A DNA stretch of 64,000 nucleotides from Caldilineaceae bacterium (GTDB lineage Bacteria; Chloroflexota; Anaerolineae; Caldilineales; Caldilineaceae). Below, piece after piece: positions 60,365 through 64,000 of this stretch; position 1 is the first letter of the stretch; every line of letters starts with the position of its first letter. The stretch covers positions 1 through 64,000 of the forward strand of contig JAPKMW010000033.1 in NCBI GenBank assembly GCA_026645575.1, read 5' to 3'. The translations under genes and the position numbers were made by a program. The notes beneath the pieces are model-generated. The model was given only the letters and a program-made list of their open reading frames with translations. It did not search any database and was not told where the DNA came from.

Positions 60365-61333
60365 TTATGCCAACACCCGCTCCCGATAGCCATGTTCCGC
60401 ATACCAGGCATCAAAACCGGATTCGTTCAACTCGCGTTGAATGCGAGCAACTTCCGCATTAGAAAGGGGCCGCAACGGTGGCCGCACCGTCATCGAGGGG
60501 AAGCGCCCTTGTAAGGCCATCGCCACCTTCATCCGCTGGTGGGCGTCGCTGGAAGGCTCGCCAAAACGGTAGACAGTTTGATTCAACTTATGCACCACCT
60601 CTTGCGTTGCCTTCGCCTTGGCATAATCACCGGCCAGGGCGCTATGCACTAGCGCCACAATCAACTCCGGCACAAAGCCGGCAAAGCCCACCAACGCCCC
60701 ATCCGAGCCGACCAGCAGCGACGCCAGCAAATATTCATCATGACAGGTCAGGTGGGGAATATGGGGTGCGATCTCCTTGAGGGTGCGGTATTCATGCTCC
60801 AACCGCGAAAAGTTGCGGCTGCCCATCTTAAAGGCGACCACTTCGGGAATCTTGGCGATCTCGGCCAGTTCCTTCATGGAATAGGAAGCCTTGGTCCAGT
60901 CGGGATATTGGTGGAGGACAATGGGAATCCTGGCCCCTTCGGCCACATCTTGGAAAAAGCCAATAGCTGTTTCCGAAGTGCGCCCAAAGCGCAGCCAGTG
61001 GTGCGGCGGCATCAACAGAATGGCGTCAGCGCCCGCTTCCTTGGCGGCCAGGGCATGGTCAATTGCCTCAAAGCTGCCGTCACAGCAGACGCCGGAGACA
61101 ATCTTCACCTGATGGCCCACTTCATCAGCCATGATACGAGTCACTTCGGCCCGTTCGTGGCCGCGCAGCCCCATCACTTCGCCAGTGTGACCGTTGCAGA
61201 CCAGACCGCGCATGCCATCAACACCGGCCAGATAGCGCGAATAGGCGCGCAAGCCTTCTTCGTCAATGCTGTAATCAGGGCGGAAGGGACAAAGGGTGGC
61301 CGCAAAGACGCCACTCCAGGGATTCTCAAACAT
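60365..61333 (-). CDS. DapA/NanA-family class I aldolase (dihydrodipicolinate synthase-like)
   Basis: 322 aa. TIM-barrel aldolase: VCNGHTGE (substrate carboxylate loop), HQYPDW (Tyr) and VAFKMGS (the Schiff-base Lys, residue ~164). Members split or form 2-keto-3-deoxy sugar acids, sialic acid or dihydrodipicolinate. The context (pectin and sialidase-like genes, sugar kinase) and control by a LacI-type operator favour sugar-acid breakdown over lysine synthesis. The start at 61333 has GGAGG. Its promoter lies inside the end of the next upstream gene. Confidence 0.85.
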   Translation of the reverse strand: MFENPWSGVFAATLCPFRPDYSIDEEGLRAYSRYLAGVDGMRGLVCNGHTGEVMGLRGHERAEVTRIMADEVGHQVKIVSGVCCDGSFEAIDHALAAKEAGADAILLMPPHHWLRFGRTSETAIGFFQDVAEGARIPIVLHQYPDWTKASYSMKELAEIAKIPEVVAFKMGSRNFSRLEHEYRTLKEIAPHIPHLTCHDEYLLASLLVGSDGALVGFAGFVPELIVALVHSALAGDYAKAKATQEVVHKLNQTVYRFGEPSSDAHQRMKVAMALQGRFPSMTVRPPLRPLSNAEVARIQRELNESGFDAWYAEHGYRERVLA

Positions 61334-61356
61334 GCAAACCTCCATATTGGGAACTG

Positions 61357-62019
61357 TTACTGGATTGATACTGGAAACGTTTCCAGAACAGTATCACAAT
61401 CGGCGGAATTCGTCAAACGGGTTATATTTGTGCACGCTTGTACCATCACTTGGGCTGAATCGCGCCCGTAGCGTTTCTGAAAAGCGCGCATGAGCGGATA
61501 ACCCATTCTGGTCAACCCATCGCCCGGTTGGGAGAAAGCGAGAATGTCATACCAGACTGAATCATCGCCATGATGCCATTCGACCAGAAATCGCTCTTCG
61601 CCTATCGCCGCGTGACCGGGCAGCGTGCCATAGGCCATACCAAAACGGGTAACGCCGCCAGCACTCTCGTCAATTTTATAGACCACACGACAGGGATTGA
61701 TCAACCAGGCGCCAAACATCTGCGGCACACAGGCGATCACCGTCCCCGGCTCCGTCGGTTTGCTGGTTCCACAAATTTCGGCCCACCCCAGGTTACACAT
61801 CCGCCAGTGGAGGAGTGCCTCTTTCGCTTGTTGAAAAACAGCCGCCCCATTCCCCAATCGCACTCGATTGTGATCCAGCGCATAGACGGTGGAAAGAGTC
61901 GTTGCCAGAATGGTTGTCCACGTTGCGCCAACATCGGGATAACTGTAGGGCTGCTCCTGACATTGTGCAATGACAGCGTCGATTTTGGCTTGTGTCGGTT
62001 TGGAAAATGACAAATACAT
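61357..62019 (-). CDS. DUF1990-family protein
   Basis: 220 aa. It matches the DUF1990 pattern: SYPDVGATW at the start, then LGNGAAVFQQAKEALLHWRMCNLGW, EPGTVIACVPQMFGAWLINPCRVVYKIDE, FGMAYGTLPGHAAIGEERFLVEW and a final MRAFQKRYGRDSAQVM. Function unknown. GGAGG precedes the start. A promoter and palindrome lie directly upstream, so it is probably under its own repressor. Confidence 0.85.
   Translation of the reverse strand: MYLSFSKPTQAKIDAVIAQCQEQPYSYPDVGATWTTILATTLSTVYALDHNRVRLGNGAAVFQQAKEALLHWRMCNLGWAEICGTSKPTEPGTVIACVPQMFGAWLINPCRVVYKIDESAGGVTRFGMAYGTLPGHAAIGEERFLVEWHHGDDSVWYDILAFSQPGDGLTRMGYPLMRAFQKRYGRDSAQVMVQACTNITRLTNSADCDTVLETFPVSIQ
61371..61386. promoter_or_regulatory. LacI-family operator before the aldolase gene
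   Basis: CTGGAAACGTTTCCAG, a perfect 16-bp palindrome identical to the core of the operator at 6141-6158. It lies just downstream of the -10 box of the aldolase promoter, within the last codons of the DUF1990 gene. Confidence 0.85.
61388..61416 (-). promoter_or_regulatory. Promoter of the aldolase gene
   Basis: On the minus strand TTGACG (61411-61416), a 17-bp spacer and TACTGT (61388-61393). The operator starts 1 bp after the -10 box. Confidence 0.55.
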
Positions 62020-62029
62020 AGTTTACCTC

Positions 62030-62068
62030 CATATACTAACTTATATTACTACCTATGGTTAGTATATG
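62030..62068. promoter_or_regulatory. Operator-like 11-bp inverted repeat
   Basis: CATATACTAAC (62030-62040) and GTTAGTATATG (62058-62068) are exact complements spaced by 17 bp. The right arm contains the -10 box of the DUF1990 gene, as expected for a TetR/MarR-type repressor site. No such regulator gene is next to it in this window. Confidence 0.6.
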
Positions 62069-62088
62069 ATAAATCAGCAATTTGTCAA
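62061..62088 (-). promoter_or_regulatory. Promoter of the DUF1990 gene
   Basis: On the minus strand TTGACA (62083-62088), a 16-bp spacer and TATACT (62061-62066), about 45 bp before the ATG at 62019. Confidence 0.7.
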
Positions 62089-62223
62089 TAGCCAACTGAT
62101 TGCTACGCTCTGTTTTGCCTAGCTTTTCCACTGGCGAATAATTTGTGTTTTGGTGTAAAATGACGTCAGCAAATAAAGCCAAATGGCTGAATAATGTCCA
62201 TAACTGCACTGACAGGAAATGTG

Positions 62224-62598
62224 ATGAACCCATTGACGCAACTGGGCGCAGCCCAATATATTTCCCTAGAAACCTACAAGAAGAATGGCGAGGCCGTGCG
62301 GACGCCGGTCTGGGTAACACAAGAGGGCGGCAGGCTCTATGTGATCACCGAGGGCAATAGCTGGAAGGTGAAGCGGATTCGTAACAATCCTCAGGTTCGC
62401 CTGGCAAAAAGCAATGCGCGTGGCAACGTACAAGGTGATTGGACGGCGGCGACGGCCCGTGTCCTGACCGATGCCGCCGCCGTAGCTCAACAAGGCAAAC
62501 GCCTTGCCGCCAAGTATGGGCTGATCTATCGCCTCTTCAATATCTACCTGACCCTTACCCAACGTAAGCGCACGAGCGTCGTTATTGAAATTGCCTAA
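62224..62598 (+). CDS. PPOX-class flavin/F420-dependent enzyme
   Basis: 124 aa from the ATG at 62224 (AGGAAA site; a start 30 bp upstream is also open). It follows the split-barrel PPOX pattern of small F420- or FMN-binding proteins: ISLETYKKNGEAVRTPVWVTQEGGRLYVITEGNSWKVKRIRNNPQVRLA. It may reduce an unsaturated small molecule. The cofactor cannot be read directly. Confidence 0.8.
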   Translation: MNPLTQLGAAQYISLETYKKNGEAVRTPVWVTQEGGRLYVITEGNSWKVKRIRNNPQVRLAKSNARGNVQGDWTAATARVLTDAAAVAQQGKRLAAKYGLIYRLFNIYLTLTQRKRTSVVIEIA

Positions 62599-62631
62599 CG
62601 CCAACCAACCAGGGTAAGCCAAGCGGCGAGT

Positions 62632-63552
62632 CTAAGGATGGGCAGCTAAAAATTCGCGCACCTCCTGCGCCGTCGGAATGCCCACGCGTCCACCGACTTT
62701 GGTACAGCAGAGGGCGCCGACGGCACTGGCATAGCGCAATAATTCATCCCAATCCATCCCCAGTGCCAGCCCAGCCGCAAAGGCGCCATGAAAGGCATCG
62801 CCGGCACCGGTGGTATCAACGGCGTTGACAGGAAAGGCCGGCAATTGCCCGCGCGTTTCGCCCCGTTGCCAGATCAGGCCACGTTCGCCTAAGGTGACAA
62901 CGACATTTGGTGAAACAGTTGCCAGCTTGGCCAAGCCAACTTCAACACTCGTCTGGCTGCTATACTCTAGTGCGAACCGCTCCGAGGCCACCACATAATC
63001 GACCAACGCCACTAACTCCACCGTTTGCGGACGCAGGGCATCGGCGTCGATGACAATGGGAACATGATTGGCGCGGGCATATTGCGTCAGCTCTTTGGCG
63101 AGATCAAACTGGTGGCCGTCAATGAGGATGCTCTTGGTGCGCAACTGGGTCAGATCAAACTGACCAGTGCAGGCGCCTTCGCTGTTGCTGCGATAACTAA
63201 TAATGGTGCGCTGTCCATCCGGCTTGACAAGGATGGCTGACAACGGGGTTGGTTCGGCCCCGCGCACCACCCAGTCGGTGACGACGCCGTCGGCTTGAAA
63301 TTCGGCCATGTGGAGATCACCATAGACATCGGCGCCCACATAACCGACAAAGGCGGTTCGACAACCAAGGCGCGCCGCCGTCACGGCGCCATTAGACGCC
63401 AACCCACCGCCACAGTTGAGCAGCGCCGTGGCCCGCGTCTTTTCGTCGGGGCCGGGATGGGCAGGGACATCAAAGACGAGATCATGGCAGGCAAAGCCGG
63501 CACAGAGAACATCGACTGTGAGGGGAAGAAATTTTGTAGGTTGGAACATCAT
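62632..63552 (-). CDS. PfkB-family carbohydrate kinase
   Basis: 306 aa. N-terminal GG motif (NCGGGLASNGAVTAARLG) and C-terminal ATP/catalytic motif NAVDTTGAGDAFHGAFAAG, with the catalytic Asp in GAGD. It phosphorylates a sugar such as ribose, fructose or 2-keto-3-deoxygluconate. The last is attractive beside an aldolase of the KDG/NanA family, but is inference. The start at 63552 has GAAGG; the longer reading is basic and non-family. Confidence 0.9.
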   Translation of the reverse strand: MMFQPTKFLPLTVDVLCAGFACHDLVFDVPAHPGPDEKTRATALLNCGGGLASNGAVTAARLGCRTAFVGYVGADVYGDLHMAEFQADGVVTDWVVRGAEPTPLSAILVKPDGQRTIISYRSNSEGACTGQFDLTQLRTKSILIDGHQFDLAKELTQYARANHVPIVIDADALRPQTVELVALVDYVVASERFALEYSSQTSVEVGLAKLATVSPNVVVTLGERGLIWQRGETRGQLPAFPVNAVDTTGAGDAFHGAFAAGLALGMDWDELLRYASAVGALCCTKVGGRVGIPTAQEVREFLAAHP

Positions 63553-63688
63553 CCATTTGCCTTCATTGTGATGCTTGCATTCTGATCGATTTCGACGTAG
63601 GATCGACAAGCAGCCGTTATCACTTTATCCATTACCAGGCGGTATTACCCATGAGTCGATGCCGCCCAAACACCAGGAGGAACCACCG

Positions 63689-64000
63689 ATGACTGTCATC
63701 ACCGATGCCTTTCCCGAACTGAATCGCGTGCGCCAATTTTTCCCGTTGGGGGTCGAAAACCCACGGTTATTGACCCGCCAGCAGATCGACCACTATAACA
63801 CCAAAGGCTACATCTTTCCGCTCAATGTTTTTAGCGCCGATGAAATTGCCGGCTATCGCGCCTACTTTGATGATCTGCTACCCAAAGCGTTGGCCGCCGG
63901 TTGGAACAGCTATGAGATCACCAACTGGCACAAATATTGCGCCGGTGTCTGGGATCTGGTGACCCACAGCCGTATTCTCGACTACGTGCAGGATCTGTTG
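63689..64000 (+). CDS. Phytanoyl-CoA dioxygenase (PhyH)-like protein, 5' part, cut by window end
   Basis: 104 codons are visible and the frame stays open to the last base. The N-terminus has the PhyH opening: LLTRQQIDHYNTKGYIFPLNVFSADEIAGYRAYFDDLLP, followed by NWHKYCAGVWDLVTHSRILDYVQDLL. These are Fe(II)/2-oxoglutarate oxygenases; the metal-binding H-x-D lies beyond the window. AGGAGG precedes the ATG. It is divergent from the PfkB kinase. Confidence 0.85.
   Translation, partial: MTVITDAFPELNRVRQFFPLGVENPRLLTRQQIDHYNTKGYIFPLNVFSADEIAGYRAYFDDLLPKALAAGWNSYEITNWHKYCAGVWDLVTHSRILDYVQDLL

Noticed and set aside
60365..61333. dapA as a gene symbol
   Set aside because: The context and LacI-type operator point to catabolism; the family includes several different aldolases.
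1..64000. tRNA, rRNA or riboswitch genes
   Set aside because: No cloverleaf with a GTTCGA-type loop or known riboswitch core was found by eye in the intergenic gaps.

Overview
The window looks like a chromosomal segment of a Chloroflexota bacterium, probably the Anaerolineae/Caldilinea side. This is an inference from style, not a search. The signs are high GC, a solute-binding lipoprotein with an Ala/Pro/Gly-rich linker after its lipobox, many Gfo/Idh, PhyH and sialidase-like genes, Uma2 and DUF433-like genes, and intergenic gaps full of perfect inverted repeats and 7-8-nt tandem repeats. No tRNA, rRNA, integrase, transposase or CRISPR array was seen.

Layout. 0.1-6 kb holds a frameshifted secreted alpha/beta-hydrolase, a Uma2 nuclease-like protein, and an MFS exporter divergent from a LacI-family regulator. 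6.1-10.1 kb is a family-5 ABC uptake operon (binding protein and two permeases, no ATPases) behind a strong promoter with a perfect LacI-type operator. 10.2-15.7 kb holds a phosphoesterase, a nucleotidyltransferase-like protein, a repeat protein overlapping a C39-like peptidase, a eukaryotic-type HisA and a TPP-dependent enzyme. 15.7-20.2 kb (minus strand) is a pair of P-loop ATPases, one membrane-embedded, divergent from a VWA-domain secreted protein.

22.9-48.6 kb is the centrepiece: a contractile phage-tail-like injection system on one strand. In order: tail-terminator-like protein with an SH3-like insert, sheath, tube, chaperone-like protein, a Pro/Ala/Ser-rich linker protein, a hub-adaptor-like protein, a 1132-aa tape measure, a 992-aa protein with helical, membrane and M23-peptidase parts, hub (gpD), spike (gpV), PAAR tip, gp25, baseplate J, a gpI-like protein carrying a five-repeat beta-propeller, two paralogous coiled-coil fibre-like proteins, a beta-rich protein and a lipoprotein. 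No capsid, portal, terminase, integrase or lysis gene is present, so it reads as a domesticated tail (eCIS-like) rather than a prophage. It mixes phage-like parts (separate gpD and gpV, chaperone, gpI) with eCIS-like parts. The flanking VWA protein, the lipoprotein and the membrane segments suggest an envelope-associated machine. Most intergenic gaps inside the cluster carry a hairpin, usually different in sequence.

48.6-55 kb holds a hydrolase, two membrane proteins, an SDR dehydrogenase, an acyl-CoA synthetase and a nitroreductase. 55-64 kb is a carbohydrate-catabolism region: a Gfo/Idh oxidoreductase, a PL22-like oligogalacturonate lyase, an Asp-box sialidase-like protein, a DapA/NanA-family aldolase, a PfkB kinase and a PhyH dioxygenase cut by the window end. 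A toxin-antitoxin-like pair, a DUF1990 protein and a PPOX-fold protein lie among them. The aldolase gene has the same LacI-type palindrome as the ABC operon 55 kb away, so the regulator at 4992 may tie sugar-derivative import to its breakdown.
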